Source of the DNA: Hyphomicrobiales bacterium
GTDB taxonomy: Bacteria > Pseudomonadota > Alphaproteobacteria > Rhizobiales > Rhizobiaceae
Length of the DNA stretch: 64,000 nt
Assembly (NCBI GenBank): GCA_900466945.1
Contig: UBNV01000003.1
Span: forward strand, 248,001 to 312,000
Direction of reading: 5' to 3'
The position numbers were made by a program, and so were the translations under genes. Of the stretch, positions 33,673-44,550 are shown in pieces. The notes beneath the pieces were generated by a model. It was not told where the DNA came from. It did no database searches and saw only the letters and a program-made list of their open reading frames with translations. Numbering within the stretch: the stretch's first letter is position 1; the number at the start of each line of letters is the position of its first letter.

Positions 33673-34653
33673 TCATTCGACCTTAATGTCGGCGGCCTTA
33701 ACGACCTCACCCCACCGGGCGCGTTCTTCGGCCATGAAGTCGGCAAAAGCCTGAGCACCCATGGCGGAGGCCACGGCGCCGTCATTCTTCAGCTTGTCGA
33801 GAACTTCGGTATCGCCCAGTGTCTCGGCGGTTGCCGTCTCAAGCTTCTCCTTGACTTCCGGCGGCATTCCCTTGGGGCCGACCAGACCGTACCAAGCCGA
33901 AGCGGTGTAGCCGGTAAGCCCCGCTTCGATCGCCGTCGGAACGTCCGGAAGGGTTTCAAAACGTTTGTCGCCGGTGACAGCCAAAGCCTTCAGCGTGCCG
34001 CTTTCGATGAGGCCGATGGCGGACGGAATGGTCGTGACCATGAAGTCGATGTGGCCACCAACGAGGTCGTTCACCGCCGGGCCAGCGCCCTTGTACGGAA
34101 CGTGCTTGACCTTGATGCCGGCCGTCTGGCCGAGCAGCAGGGCGCCGAGATGGCTGGCGGAAGCATTGCCAGCAGAGCCGTAGACCAGTTCCTTGGTCTT
34201 CGCCGCCTCGATGAGTTCGCCGAGCGAATTGACCTGGAGACGCGGACCCACCACCACAACCAGCGATGCATCGGCAATCATGGCGATCGGGTCGAGCGCT
34301 TCGGCCGGATCGGCCTTCAGATTGAAGATGTGAGGATTAACCACCATCGGCCCCTGGTTGCCGATGAGCAGCGTGTAGCCGTCCGGGTCTGCCGAGGCAG
34401 CCACTTCCGTTCCGATGTTCGCGGCCGCGCCTGGGCGGTTTTCGACGATTACGCGGCCATCAAGCGCCTTTTCCAGGCGAGCGGCAAAGACGCGTGCGAT
34501 GGCGTCAGTGCCGCCACCGGCAGCGTAGGACACGACGAGCGTGATCGGTTTGGACGGATAGGCATCCTGGGCAAGGCCGGAGCCTGCGACGGAAATTGCG
34601 ATTGCCGTGCTGCAAAGAGAAAGCACGAGGCGGCGGGTCATTGTCGTGGGCAT
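33673..34653 (-). CDS. tctC: Periplasmic tricarboxylate-binding protein of the Bug/TctC family
   Basis: 326 residues with a signal peptide (MTRRLVLSLCSTAIAISVAGSGLAQDA). The family begins YPSKPITLVVSYAAGGGTDAIARVFAARLEKALDGRVIVENRPGAAANIG, all present, and contains AVTGDKRFETLPDVPTAIEAGL in the C-terminal lobe. Bug proteins bind carboxylates via a loop with a conserved Asp. GGGAGGAG lies 7 bases before the ATG at 34653; a second ATG four codons on is less likely. First gene of tctCBA, after the PrpF-like gene. Confidence 0.93.
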   Translation of the reverse strand: MPTTMTRRLVLSLCSTAIAISVAGSGLAQDAYPSKPITLVVSYAAGGGTDAIARVFAARLEKALDGRVIVENRPGAAANIGTEVAASADPDGYTLLIGNQGPMVVNPHIFNLKADPAEALDPIAMIADASLVVVVGPRLQVNSLGELIEAAKTKELVYGSAGNASASHLGALLLGQTAGIKVKHVPYKGAGPAVNDLVGGHIDFMVTTIPSAIGLIESGTLKALAVTGDKRFETLPDVPTAIEAGLTGYTASAWYGLVGPKGMPPEVKEKLETATAETLGDTEVLDKLKNDGAVASAMGAQAFADFMAEERARWGEVVKAADIKVE

Positions 34654-34684
34654 TTCTGATCTCCTCCCGAGTCAAGTATGGCAT

Positions 34685-35788
34685 TCACTTCGAAGCGATG
34701 CGATAGTCTGTCACCATCGGATCGCGTTTGCGGACAAGTGCCGCGCCTTCAAACAGCCGTCGGCTGGTTCTCATCACCGAAACCGTCGGACTGTTGTCTC
34801 CCTGAGCCTTCTCAATGCGCACGCGCAGAAGGCCTGTCGGATGCTCCCAAGCCAGCGAAACCGGCAAGGTCATGTTTGGAAAGTGCTCCCCCACGAGGCT
34901 CGTTGGGATCGTGGCGGCAAGCCCGAGGCTGACCGCGCCGGTGGTGGCAAGCGCCGTGTGGCAGCTCGCGGGCGTGAAATACCGGACGGCCAAATCGCCG
35001 TGACCCAGTGATGCGCCGATCAAGAGCGGTTTCGGCAGGACCGACTGGCTGACGTCGCCCAGCCCCATCATGCGACCTGCCTCGCGTCTCACGCTTTCGA
35101 GCCGTGTCATGAAAGCGCTGTTGCTATCCAATGATACGGCCGGTTCAGACCCGGTAAAGCCGAAGTCGGAGGCGCGAAGGACCACCAGTGGCGTTGCCCC
35201 GTCAACAAGCGTTGCATCGACGTCGAGCACACGATCGATTGCGTTTCCAGTCGGCAGCAACTTACCCGTCTTGGCGCCGATCGCGTTGCGGAAGGCAAGG
35301 TAGACAGGCGCTGCAGTCCCAGGAACACCGTCGATCTGCGCCTCTCCCTGGTAGACCATCTGGCCCTCGGGAGTGCGCACACGCGCCTCGATGATCTTGC
35401 CGGTGTTGACGTTGTGGACCCGGATGAGTGTTTCGCCGACTTCAGCCGCAATCAGCCCGGCCTCGATGGCAAAGGGTCCGACGGCTGAAAGCATGTTGCC
35501 GCAATTGGGGGCCGTATCGACGGAATTCTCCAGAACTTTCACCTGAGCGAAGAGATAGTCGACGTCTGCTTCCGGGTGAGACGAAGGCCCAACAATCGCG
35601 ACCTTGCTGCTCAGCGGATTGCCACCGCCGATACCATCGATCTGCAACGGGTGACCCGATCCCATGATCTCCAAGAGCAGACGATCACGTTCTACCGGAT
35701 CCACAGGAAGGTCGCGGGACAGGAAAAACGGTCCCTTCGACGTTCCACCGCGCATCATGACGCAGGGTATCCTGATCAGGTCGTCCAT
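34685..35788 (-). CDS. PrpF-family isomerase, 4-oxalomesaconate tautomerase-like
   Basis: 367 residues, the family length. It carries PrpF/LigU/GalD motifs: IPCVMMRGGTSKGPFFL at the N-terminus (with the Lys of the active site), IDGIGGGNPLSSKVAIVG, and NCGNMLSAVGPFAIEAGL with the probable active Cys. PrpF isomerises methylaconitate, GalD/LigU tautomerise 4-oxalomesaconate, and others act on aconitates. Coupled to a tricarboxylate transporter, an aconitate-like or oxalomesaconate-like substrate is plausible. It is divergent from the LysR gene by a 100-base gap. Confidence 0.88.
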   Translation of the reverse strand: MDDLIRIPCVMMRGGTSKGPFFLSRDLPVDPVERDRLLLEIMGSGHPLQIDGIGGGNPLSSKVAIVGPSSHPEADVDYLFAQVKVLENSVDTAPNCGNMLSAVGPFAIEAGLIAAEVGETLIRVHNVNTGKIIEARVRTPEGQMVYQGEAQIDGVPGTAAPVYLAFRNAIGAKTGKLLPTGNAIDRVLDVDATLVDGATPLVVLRASDFGFTGSEPAVSLDSNSAFMTRLESVRREAGRMMGLGDVSQSVLPKPLLIGASLGHGDLAVRYFTPASCHTALATTGAVSLGLAATIPTSLVGEHFPNMTLPVSLAWEHPTGLLRVRIEKAQGDNSPTVSVMRTSRRLFEGAALVRKRDPMVTDYRIASK

Positions 35789-35887
35789 TCGGCATCATCC
35801 TCCAAGCCGGTCTCTGCCGGCTGCGGAGGAGAGTTCTCATGTCGAAAATCATTTGTGAAATGCAAAGAATTGCGCGATTATTTTGAT

Positions 35888-36787
35888 ATGCGGAATAATT
35901 TCGAATTTCTCGACCTGAAGGCATTTCTTGCCGTCCTCGATCTGGGCTCGTTCAATGAAGCAGCCCGGCAATTGAATCTTTCACAACCTGCGCTTTCAAG
36001 ACGCATTAAAGGATTGGAAGGGGCGGTCGGCGCACAGCTCATCGAAAGAACCACGCGACATGTCGCGCCGACCCAGGTTGGACGAGAGCTTCTGCCACTT
36101 GTTCGACGTCTTGTGGATGAATTCGAGGATTCCATCCTGTCGATCAGCGATCTCGGCGGCCGCCATCGCGCGCAGGTGACGATCGCCTCGGTCCCGACGG
36201 CTGCCTTCTATTTTCTTCCCAGGGTTGTGCAGTCGTTCAACGAAAAATTCCCGGGCATTCGCTTTCGCATTCTCGATTTGTCGGCAAACGAAGGCCTGGA
36301 CGCTGTGGCGAACGGTGAGGTCGAATTCGGCATCAATATCACCGGTGCTGCGCGCGCCGACCTGAACTTTACCCCCTTGATCGAGGATCCGTTCGTGCTT
36401 GCCTGCCGCCGTGACCATCCGCTCGCCACCGCAAAGTCGCTGGTCTGGGCAGATCTCGCCGGCCATCCCCTGATCGGGGTTAGCAAGACCAGCGGCAACC
36501 GTGCCGTCCTCGATCGCGCGCTGACGACCGCCCAGGTTCAGCTCAACTGGTTCTATGAGGTCAACCATTTGTCGACCTCTCTTGGTCTGGTGGAGGCGGG
36601 ACTTGGGATCTCCGTCATGCCGAAGCTCGCCACGCCGCAGGTGGAGCATCCCGTGATTGCAACGGTGCCGCTGACCGGGCCCCCGGTGAGCCGTACAATC
36701 GGCCTCGTCGAGCGCCGGGGCGGGCGCCTGTCTCCGGCGGCGATCCGCTTCCGGGAGATGCTGATCCAGGAATGGACGGACTGCTGA
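35888..36787 (+). CDS. LysR-family transcriptional regulator
   Basis: 299 residues. A helix-turn-helix at residues 1-65 (FLDLKAFLAVLDLGSFNEAARQLNLSQPALSRRIKGLEGAVGAQLIERTTRHVAPTQVG) is followed by a LysR effector domain with FYFLPRVVQSFNEKFPGIRFRILD. It is likely the activator of the divergent PrpF-TctCBA operon. The effector is probably a tricarboxylate (inference). The ATG at 35888 gives the family N-terminus; the frame runs far upstream only because it is antisense to the PrpF-like gene. Confidence 0.9.
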   Translation: MRNNFEFLDLKAFLAVLDLGSFNEAARQLNLSQPALSRRIKGLEGAVGAQLIERTTRHVAPTQVGRELLPLVRRLVDEFEDSILSISDLGGRHRAQVTIASVPTAAFYFLPRVVQSFNEKFPGIRFRILDLSANEGLDAVANGEVEFGINITGAARADLNFTPLIEDPFVLACRRDHPLATAKSLVWADLAGHPLIGVSKTSGNRAVLDRALTTAQVQLNWFYEVNHLSTSLGLVEAGLGISVMPKLATPQVEHPVIATVPLTGPPVSRTIGLVERRGGRLSPAAIRFREMLIQEWTDC

Positions 36788-36887
36788 AGTGCGGTTAAGG
36801 AGGCGGTACCACCTGACTTGCGAGCAATTTCCCAAAGGATGAAGATATTTCCGCTCGGGAGCGCCAGGCACTGGGTGAGGCAAGCAC

Positions 36888-37058
36888 CTACCTACCCAGC
36901 ATCGCGCTCTCTTTGTCGACGTTCCACAGGTGCTCGCTTATCGCAGAAGCGGGACCTGCGCCTCTCATGACCTCGTGGTGGTAAAACGCCTCATCGATAT
37001 TGCTCCAGTCCTGCGGAAGGGCCTGTTTGCTACCGCAGGTCACGGGGCAGTAACCCAC
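36888..37058 (-). pseudogene. Possible short coding remnant after the SDR gene
   Basis: A minus-strand frame remains open for over 60 codons beyond the SDR stop and reads as protein-like (YCPVTCGSKQALPQDWSN, then EHLWNVDKESAML). It starts at best with a GTG at 37058 and I recognise no family. It could be a 3' remnant of a lost gene, or a chance frame. The rest of the gap 36788-37090 shows only a doubtful degenerate repeat at 36840-36870. Confidence 0.2.
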
Positions 37059-37090
37059 ATTGAGCGCCTCGATCGACTTAGCTTCCCCAC

Positions 37091-37822
37091 TTACACGTCG
37101 AAATTGGTTGGCAAGACAATCATGTCCCGGATCGTGACGTTGCGCGGTCGGGTCAACATGAAGATGATCGCCTCGGAGACTTCAGTGGGCTCGATCAGGC
37201 TCCCGTTGGCCTTGGCTTTCTCTAGGTTTTCCAGCGGCCAATCTGCAAGCAGGGCGGAAACGACGGGCCCAGGTGAGACCTGACCAACTCTGATGCCGTG
37301 GCCTTTCAATTGTCGACGCATGATCTGGACAAAACTGGTGATCGCCCATTTGGAACTCGAATAAACCGGCTCCCATTGGATCGGCGCATGCCCGGCCACG
37401 GAGCAGGTGACCAGGATGTCACCGGTCCCGCGCTCGATCATGTGTGGAGCGACGTCATGCACGTTTTTCATGACTGCGTTGACGTTAAGATTCAGCATCC
37501 GATCGATTGCTGCGCCATCGGTATCGAGGAGATCTCCGCCAATGTAGGACCCTGCGTTGCAGTGAAGGATATCGAGGTGATCGACCTTCGTCAGGAGTTC
37601 CGGCACCATGGCCGCACAACTTGCGGCGTCCAGAAGGTCGGTAACCTGTATGACGACAGCGTCACCGAACTCGGCAGCGTAGGTTTCTAGCGCCTGTCTG
37701 TTGTAGTCGACCATTACGACCTTAGCGCCGGCATCGATCAGGGCGCGGGTCGTCGCAAGCCCAATACCGGAAGCGGCACCCGTCACTGCTGCGATCTTTC
37801 CTTCGAGTGGTTTTGTCATCAT
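37091..37822 (-). CDS. Short-chain dehydrogenase, ribitol 2-dehydrogenase-like
   Basis: 243 residues. The cofactor motif TGAASGIG is at 14-21, and the catalytic Ser141, Tyr154 and Lys158 lie in SVAGHAPIQWEPVYSSSK. It is closely similar to the SDR at 60744-61472 through the block after the cofactor motif: HCNAGSYIGG against [20 protein letters not shown] against [28 protein letters not shown] against [18 protein letters not shown], and RPRNVTIRD shared at the end. Last gene of the polyol operon, starting 19 bases after the neighbouring SDR stop. It should oxidise a polyol to a ketose with NAD. Confidence 0.85.
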   Translation of the reverse strand: MMTKPLEGKIAAVTGAASGIGLATTRALIDAGAKVVMVDYNRQALETYAAEFGDAVVIQVTDLLDAASCAAMVPELLTKVDHLDILHCNAGSYIGGDLLDTDGAAIDRMLNLNVNAVMKNVHDVAPHMIERGTGDILVTCSVAGHAPIQWEPVYSSSKWAITSFVQIMRRQLKGHGIRVGQVSPGPVVSALLADWPLENLEKAKANGSLIEPTEVSEAIIFMLTRPRNVTIRDMIVLPTNFDV

Positions 37823-37841
37823 CTTTTCTCGCTTTTGGTTT

Positions 37842-38570
37842 TCAGACAGCAAGGAAGCCGCCATCGACGGGCAGGACGGCGCCACTGATCATGGCCGCGT
37901 CCTCTGAAATCAGCATCGCGATCGAGCGCGCGATATCATCGACCTCTGCAAAACGCTCCATCGGGTGGCGAACCATCATCGGGTCTCGTTTGGAGGGCTC
38001 GGACCATGCTTTCGCGGCAAGTTCCGTCATGGTCACCGTCGGCGCGATTGCATTGACGCGGATGCCGTGCGCACCGAGTTCCTTGGCCATAACGCGGGTT
38101 GCGCCTTCCAGTCCGGCCTTCGAAGCCGCATAGGCCACGTGATCCGAGAAACCACGATGTCCGGCGATTGATGTCACGTTTACGATCGTACCGCCTCCGC
38201 CGTTGGCAATGCGGGCGCGGGCAAATTCCTGCGCACAAATCAATGCGGCACGCAGATTGATGCCGAGGACCTGCTCATAACCCTCTTCAGTCATGCCGAG
38301 GACGCTCTCAAGTACGTTAGTTCCTGCGCAATTGATCAGAGCGTCTGCAAGCCCGGCCTTTTTCATGGCGTCGCGTGCTGCGGCATTGTCGGCGAGATCG
38401 ACCGAGACGACGGTCGCGCCGAATTCCTGCGCCAGATGGTCAAGATCGGCCCGCGAGCGCGAAAGGGCTATGATGCGTGCGCCACGATGCGTGAACAATT
38501 CAACGCAGGCCCGGCCTATACCCTTTCCGGCACCCGTAATGATGATCGTTTTCCCGGTAAAGTCTGACAT
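37842..38570 (-). CDS. Short-chain dehydrogenase, xylulose reductase-like
   Basis: 242 residues. The nucleotide motif TGAGKGIG (12-19) and the catalytic Ser134, Tyr147 and Lys151 (TSIAGHRGFSDHVAYAASK) are intact. The C-terminus ISGAVLPVDGGF is typical of the classical SDR family, and the sequence style is like carbonyl/L-xylulose reductases. It likely interconverts a pentitol or tetritol and its ketose. It lies in the polyol operon between the ABC ATPase gene and the second SDR. Confidence 0.85.
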   Translation of the reverse strand: MSDFTGKTIIITGAGKGIGRACVELFTHRGARIIALSRSRADLDHLAQEFGATVVSVDLADNAAARDAMKKAGLADALINCAGTNVLESVLGMTEEGYEQVLGINLRAALICAQEFARARIANGGGGTIVNVTSIAGHRGFSDHVAYAASKAGLEGATRVMAKELGAHGIRVNAIAPTVTMTELAAKAWSEPSKRDPMMVRHPMERFAEVDDIARSIAMLISEDAAMISGAVLPVDGGFLAV

Positions 38571-38594
38571 GGTGATCCCTCCGGCGCCCCATGC

Positions 38595-39665
38595 TCAGGG
38601 CGAGATTCTTTGCTCGGTCTGTTTGTCGAACACGTGTGCTGCGGCGGGATCGACCTTGAGCCTGATGCCGTCGCCCGGCTTCAGCGCGAGGCGCTCGCGA
38701 AACGCGCACAACACGCGCTGGCCCGCCACTTGCGCCGCCAAGAGAATTTCGGCCCCCGTCGGCTCGATCAATTCGACGGTCGCCCCTACACCCATTTCGT
38801 CCTGAGAGAGCATCCACTGGTCAGGGCGAACCCCGTAGATCACCTCTTGCAAGTTGCTTGCCCGAGTGCCTTGCGGAAGGGGAAGGGTGGACCCGTCAGC
38901 AAGCCGCACCGAGTTCAGTGCAAGATCGATCGTGGCCGGCAGCATGTTCATCGCTGGCGATCCGATGAATCCCGCGACAAAGTTATTCGCCGGTCTGTCG
39001 TAAAGCTCCAGTGGCGCCCCGATCTGCTCCACCTTGCCGTCGCGAAGCACGACGATGCGATCCGCCATCGTCATGGCTTCGATCTGGTCATGCGTGACAT
39101 AGACGGAAGTGGCGCCGAGGCGCTGGTGAAGAGCTTTGATCTCTGAGCGCATATCCACGCGCAATGCGGCATCCAGGTTTGACAAAGGCTCGTCGAAAAA
39201 GAACGCCTTTGGATTGCGAACCATGGCGCGTCCCATGGCGACACGCTGCCGCTGGCCACCAGAAAGCGCTTTTGGATATCGGTCCAGATAGGGCGTAAGC
39301 CGCAGCATCTCGGCAGCCTTATCAACCTTGGCGTTGCGATCAGCAAGATTTTCTCCGCGCAACTTCAGGGCAAAAGCCATGTTCTCCCGGACGGTCATGT
39401 GCGGATAGAGCGCATAATTCTGGAACACCATCGCCACGTCACGGTCCTTGGCAGGGATGTTGTCGACGCGATGTCCTCCGAGCCTGATCGATCCGCCGGT
39501 GATTTCTTCGAGGCCGGCAAGCGATCGCAGCAGCGTGGATTTGCCGCATCCGGAAGGTCCGACCAAGACGACAAACTCGCCGTCGGCTATATTGAACGAA
39601 ATGTCGCGCAATGCGTGATAGGAGCCGTAATGCTTGTCGACGTTGTCGAGCTCGATCGTCGCCAT
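38595..39665 (-). CDS. Sugar/polyol ABC transporter ATP-binding protein (UgpC/MalK/SmoK family)
   Basis: 356 residues. Walker A GPSGCGKST lies at 36-44, the signature is LSGGQRQRVAMGRAM, Walker B is AFFFDEPLSNLDA, and the switch His is in YVTHDQIEA. The C-terminal ~110 residues form the TOBE/OB regulatory domain of MalK-type ATPases. It energises the importer encoded by the two permease genes and binding protein upstream. The zinc dehydrogenase gene lies between it and the permeases. Confidence 0.94.
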   Translation of the reverse strand: MATIELDNVDKHYGSYHALRDISFNIADGEFVVLVGPSGCGKSTLLRSLAGLEEITGGSIRLGGHRVDNIPAKDRDVAMVFQNYALYPHMTVRENMAFALKLRGENLADRNAKVDKAAEMLRLTPYLDRYPKALSGGQRQRVAMGRAMVRNPKAFFFDEPLSNLDAALRVDMRSEIKALHQRLGATSVYVTHDQIEAMTMADRIVVLRDGKVEQIGAPLELYDRPANNFVAGFIGSPAMNMLPATIDLALNSVRLADGSTLPLPQGTRASNLQEVIYGVRPDQWMLSQDEMGVGATVELIEPTGAEILLAAQVAGQRVLCAFRERLALKPGDGIRLKVDPAAAHVFDKQTEQRISP

Positions 39666-39787
39666 ATCTCAATCCTTAGTCAGTTGTGGCGGCAGGGCCG
39701 CCGGTCTTTCGGGATGGGTGAACGGTCAGCGTCAGCATGGCTCGTGTCCTGCCTCGGCTGGTCCGATCCAACGACCGCCGATCCATC

Positions 39788-40828
39788 TCAGGTTCCGAGT
39801 TCGATCTGGATCTTGACGGAGGAGGGCTTCGGCCGCACCGCGTAGTCGAACGCTGCGATGGAATCCTCGAAGGCGTAAGTATCTGTGATCAGTCCGTCGA
39901 TATTGATCTGGTTCGAGCCCAGGAGCGCGATGATGCGCGGGTAGACATGGGCATAACGGAACACATGTTCGACGCGCAGTTCTTTGGTTTGGGCTATGAC
40001 GACATCGAACAGAATCGGCTTCACCGGCATGCCCACAAAAACGATGGCCCCGCCTGGGCAGGCATGGTGAACGGTGTCTGCAACGACATCGGCCGCGCCG
40101 GAGCATTCGAAAACCACATCGACGCCCCAGGCCTCGGTTTCTCGGGCGATAACACTCTTCAGATCCTGCGATCGCACGTTGACGGTCTTGATGGCCGAGC
40201 TGAGCTTGCGCGCGACGGCAAGCTTTTCATCGACCACGTCGGTGACGATCACCTTGGCGCAGCCAGCCGACAGCGCCGCGATCGCTGTCACCATGCCGAT
40301 CGGCCCGGCGCCCGTGACTAGCGCGATCGCGCCGGGCGTCAGCCTCGCCTTGGAGACAGCGTGGAAGCCCACGGCAAGCGGCTCGACCATGGCGCCAGCG
40401 GCGTAGGAAACATTGTCCGGTAGCTTGAAGGTGAAGGCCGCCGGGTGGACGACGCTCGGCCGCAACACGCCATGCACTGGAGGTGTTGCCCAAAAGCGCA
40501 CCGCGGGATCGAGATTGTAGAGACCCAGCCGCGACGCGCGACTTTCAGGGTCGGGAATGCCCGGTTCCATGCACACTCGGTCTCCGACCTTCAGGTTCTG
40601 GACCGCACTGCCGACCTCTTCGATGATGCCGGCTGCTTCATGGCCAAGGATCATCGGCTCGCGCACGACAAAGGGGCCGATCGCGCCGTGAGTATAATAG
40701 TGAACGTCCGATCCGCAGACGCCCACCGTCTTGATCGCGATGCGCACGTCCGTGGGACCGAGCACCTCTTTCGGGTCCAGGTCACGAATGCGCAGTTCGT
40801 CTTTTCGTTCGAGAACGAGCGATCTCAT
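39788..40828 (-). CDS. Zinc-dependent polyol dehydrogenase (xylitol/sorbitol type, MDR family)
   Basis: 346 residues. Catalytic zinc ligands are Cys38 ([10 protein letters not shown]), His63 and Glu64 (ILGHEAAG). The Rossmann motif is [12 protein letters not shown] (about residues 170-181). The block that holds four cysteines and a structural zinc in alcohol dehydrogenases here has no cysteine ([19 protein letters not shown]), as in xylitol and sorbitol dehydrogenases. It should oxidise a polyol to a 2-ketose with NAD. It lies in the polyol ABC operon, 5 bases upstream of a small membrane protein gene. Confidence 0.92.
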   Translation of the reverse strand: MRSLVLERKDELRIRDLDPKEVLGPTDVRIAIKTVGVCGSDVHYYTHGAIGPFVVREPMILGHEAAGIIEEVGSAVQNLKVGDRVCMEPGIPDPESRASRLGLYNLDPAVRFWATPPVHGVLRPSVVHPAAFTFKLPDNVSYAAGAMVEPLAVGFHAVSKARLTPGAIALVTGAGPIGMVTAIAALSAGCAKVIVTDVVDEKLAVARKLSSAIKTVNVRSQDLKSVIARETEAWGVDVVFECSGAADVVADTVHHACPGGAIVFVGMPVKPILFDVVIAQTKELRVEHVFRYAHVYPRIIALLGSNQINIDGLITDTYAFEDSIAAFDYAVRPKPSSVKIQIELGT

Positions 40829-40832
40829 GTCT

Positions 40833-41036
40833 TCAGCCCTTTCGGATAATCAATATGGCCAGCGCCAGGCAGAGTGCCGTCGCCACCCACAGCGGCAGCA
40901 CGCCCTCCAGGAAGCGCATCCAGAGAAGATGCACCAGGATCAGGATCACAACCGAGATGAAGCCCCTGTCGAAACCATTGGTGCGGATCGGAAGGAACCC
41001 GTCGCGTTCGGGTTTCTGCGGTTGAATGCCAGCCAT
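40833..41036 (-). CDS. Small membrane protein of the polyol ABC operon
   Basis: 67 residues with two hydrophobic segments ([21 protein letters not shown] and [20 protein letters not shown]). The start ATG at 41036 follows a GAAAGGGTGA that also contains the permease stop. It has no recognisable domain, but small two-helix proteins are found at this place, after the MalG-type permease, in several rhizobial polyol and glycerol operons. A role as a transporter accessory subunit is possible and unproven. Confidence 0.7.
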   Translation of the reverse strand: MAGIQPQKPERDGFLPIRTNGFDRGFISVVILILVHLLWMRFLEGVLPLWVATALCLALAILIIRKG

Positions 41037-41040
41037 CAAT

Positions 41041-41874
41041 TCACCCTTTCAATGCGCCGAAGGTCAGACCAGTCACGATGTGCTTCTGGACGAAGCCGAG
41101 CACGACCAGGGCCGGGAGCGTGGTCAGGAACGCCATCGCAGCCATTTCGCCCCAGTTCGTTCCGGTCACCGAGACGTATTCTGCGAGTGCCGTCGTCACG
41201 GTCCTGGCATCGGAGGACGACGTGAGCGTCGCTGCGAACAGGTACTCGTTCCAGGCGAAAATCCAGGTCAGGATGAAGGTGACGGCCAAACCCGGTCGTG
41301 CCAGCGGCAGGATGACGTGGGACAGAACCTGGCCGGTCGTCGCACCGTCGACTCGTGCCGCTTCATCCAGCTCCAGCGGAATTCCGTCCAGCATGCCCTT
41401 CAAGAGCCAGATGGCGAAGGGCAGGTTGAACACGCAGTAAAGCAGGATCAGCCCAATCTTCGTGTCGAACAGCATGTAGTCGCCGAACACGAACCATTTG
41501 GTGAACAGCAAGAAGAGCGGCAGCAGGAACACGGCAGGAGGGGCCATGCGGTTGGTGATCAGCCAGAAGAACACGTTGTCACCGCCGCTGATCTTGTAAC
41601 GTGTGAGCCCGAACGCAGCGAGGAGACCGAGTGCGCAGACAAGCGCCGCATTCGATGTGGCCACGACCATCGAATTCCAGAGATATTGCAGGAAGGTCGA
41701 GCTGTTCAGGACAGCCAGAAAATTGTCCCAGTAGAGATCGTCGATGAGGACCGATTTCGAGTAGAGCTTGACACGAGGGCGCATCGAAACAACGAGCATC
41801 CACCAGACCGGAAGAAGGGTCAAAAAGGTCAGGCATATCCAGAGAACGAAGGAGGGTATTCCGGAGCGTCTCAT
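41041..41874 (-). CDS. Carbohydrate ABC transporter permease (MalG/LacG type)
   Basis: 277 residues with six membrane segments. The EAA motif is in [33 protein letters not shown] (about residues 175-208), typical of the CUT1 class. It pairs with the permease encoded just upstream, overlapping its stop by 4 bases, so the two are translationally coupled. With the ATPase and the binding protein it imports a polyol or sugar. Confidence 0.93.
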   Translation of the reverse strand: MRRSGIPSFVLWICLTFLTLLPVWWMLVVSMRPRVKLYSKSVLIDDLYWDNFLAVLNSSTFLQYLWNSMVVATSNAALVCALGLLAAFGLTRYKISGGDNVFFWLITNRMAPPAVFLLPLFLLFTKWFVFGDYMLFDTKIGLILLYCVFNLPFAIWLLKGMLDGIPLELDEAARVDGATTGQVLSHVILPLARPGLAVTFILTWIFAWNEYLFAATLTSSSDARTVTTALAEYVSVTGTNWGEMAAMAFLTTLPALVVLGFVQKHIVTGLTFGALKG

Positions 41875-42749
41875 TGTGCGCCTCCCTTGCGGCCGGTCAT
41901 TGCTACGAAGAGCAGCCAGCTCAAAACAATCGTGACGTAAAGTGTGAGAAGGGACATGGCGGCGCCATAACCATAATCGGTTTTCGGAAAGACGTTGATC
42001 CAGATATGAAGGCCGATGAACCGGGTTGCCTCCGCCGGGCCACCTTTGGTCAGCATCCAGATTTCATCGACGGAACGAAGGGCGTCCATCAGCCGGATGA
42101 ATACGGTTGTTAGCAGCACCGGCTTCAGCATCGGCACGATCACGTACCAGAAGATCTGCAGCTTGTTGCCGCCGTCAATCTGCGCCTGCTCGAGTGGTTC
42201 TTTCGGCAGAGCGGTCAGCCCTGCCATGAGCGACAGCGTGACAAACGGCGTCCAGTGCCACAGGTCCATGATAATCGCCGTGCCGAAGGCGTGATAGGCA
42301 TTGGTCGAGATGTTGTAGTCGATGCCGAACCACAGTTTCAGGTAATAGGGCACGATGCCGAATCCCGGAACGCAGAGCAGCCGCCAGGTCGCGCCGACTG
42401 CAATGGGCGCGACAACGATCGGCAGCGTATGGATCGTGCGAAAGAACTGCCGGCCCCACAGCCGGTCCGCCATGAGCGCGCGGGCCAGAACATAGCCCAG
42501 CAACAGCTCACTCACGACGACGATGAAGGCGAAGACCAGCGTGCGCGCAAGCGAGTTGAGGAATGTCGTGTCATAAACGAGGTTACGGTAATTCTGGAGA
42601 CCGGCCCAACGCAGGGTGGGATCGAGCGCATTGGTGTTCCAGTCGAAGAAACCGACATAAAGGATGTAAATGAAGGGAATGAACCCGACCACGAAAAGGA
42701 TTAGCGTGGCTGGTGCCAGAAACAGCCATCCGATGTTGGATTGTCTCAT
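41871..42749 (-). CDS. Carbohydrate ABC transporter permease (MalF/LacF type)
   Basis: 292 residues with six membrane segments, starting [36 protein letters not shown]. The EAA motif is in [31 protein letters not shown] (about residues 190-220). The ATG at 42749 is chosen because GGAG lies at a good distance and the family N-terminus begins there; the frame extends 29 codons upstream without protein character. Partner of the MalG-type permease. Confidence 0.93.
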   Translation of the reverse strand: MRQSNIGWLFLAPATLILFVVGFIPFIYILYVGFFDWNTNALDPTLRWAGLQNYRNLVYDTTFLNSLARTLVFAFIVVVSELLLGYVLARALMADRLWGRQFFRTIHTLPIVVAPIAVGATWRLLCVPGFGIVPYYLKLWFGIDYNISTNAYHAFGTAIIMDLWHWTPFVTLSLMAGLTALPKEPLEQAQIDGGNKLQIFWYVIVPMLKPVLLTTVFIRLMDALRSVDEIWMLTKGGPAEATRFIGLHIWINVFPKTDYGYGAAMSLLTLYVTIVLSWLLFVAMTGRKGGAQ

Positions 42750-42876
42750 CCTACGCTCCGACAGATCATTCTTGAATATGTTTGACAACGGCTTCGCGGC
42801 AGGGCAGCAACCCGCAGTCTGTGAAGAGGCGGCCACCTTCGGAAAGGCAGCCGCCTGCCGCTGGGAGGGGCGGCTT

Positions 42877-44307
<1,431 letters not shown>

Positions 44308-44550
44308 TGTTCTCCTCCATTTGGATCGCGAAAATCGGTCCGGCTGTGCGTGCCAACTCTCCTCCGACACGCTCAACGGACCTCGATACTTGTGGAAAGA
44401 CGGGGTGGACACAAGCGTGGCCGTTGCGCCATACTGATACTCTCATGCGCGAAATGGTGGAAATATCCATGAAATCTTGTGTGCGTTGCACAATCTAATA
44501 TCGATTGCCGGAGCAATGCAAAGGCTGGAAAGCACGGGAGAAGGTTTGCA

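Noticed and set aside
36822-36870. Sixth copy of the dispersed repeat in the LysR/SDR convergent gap
   Set aside because: Only a short TTCCGCTCGGGAGCGC-like similarity to copy A remains; too weak to call.
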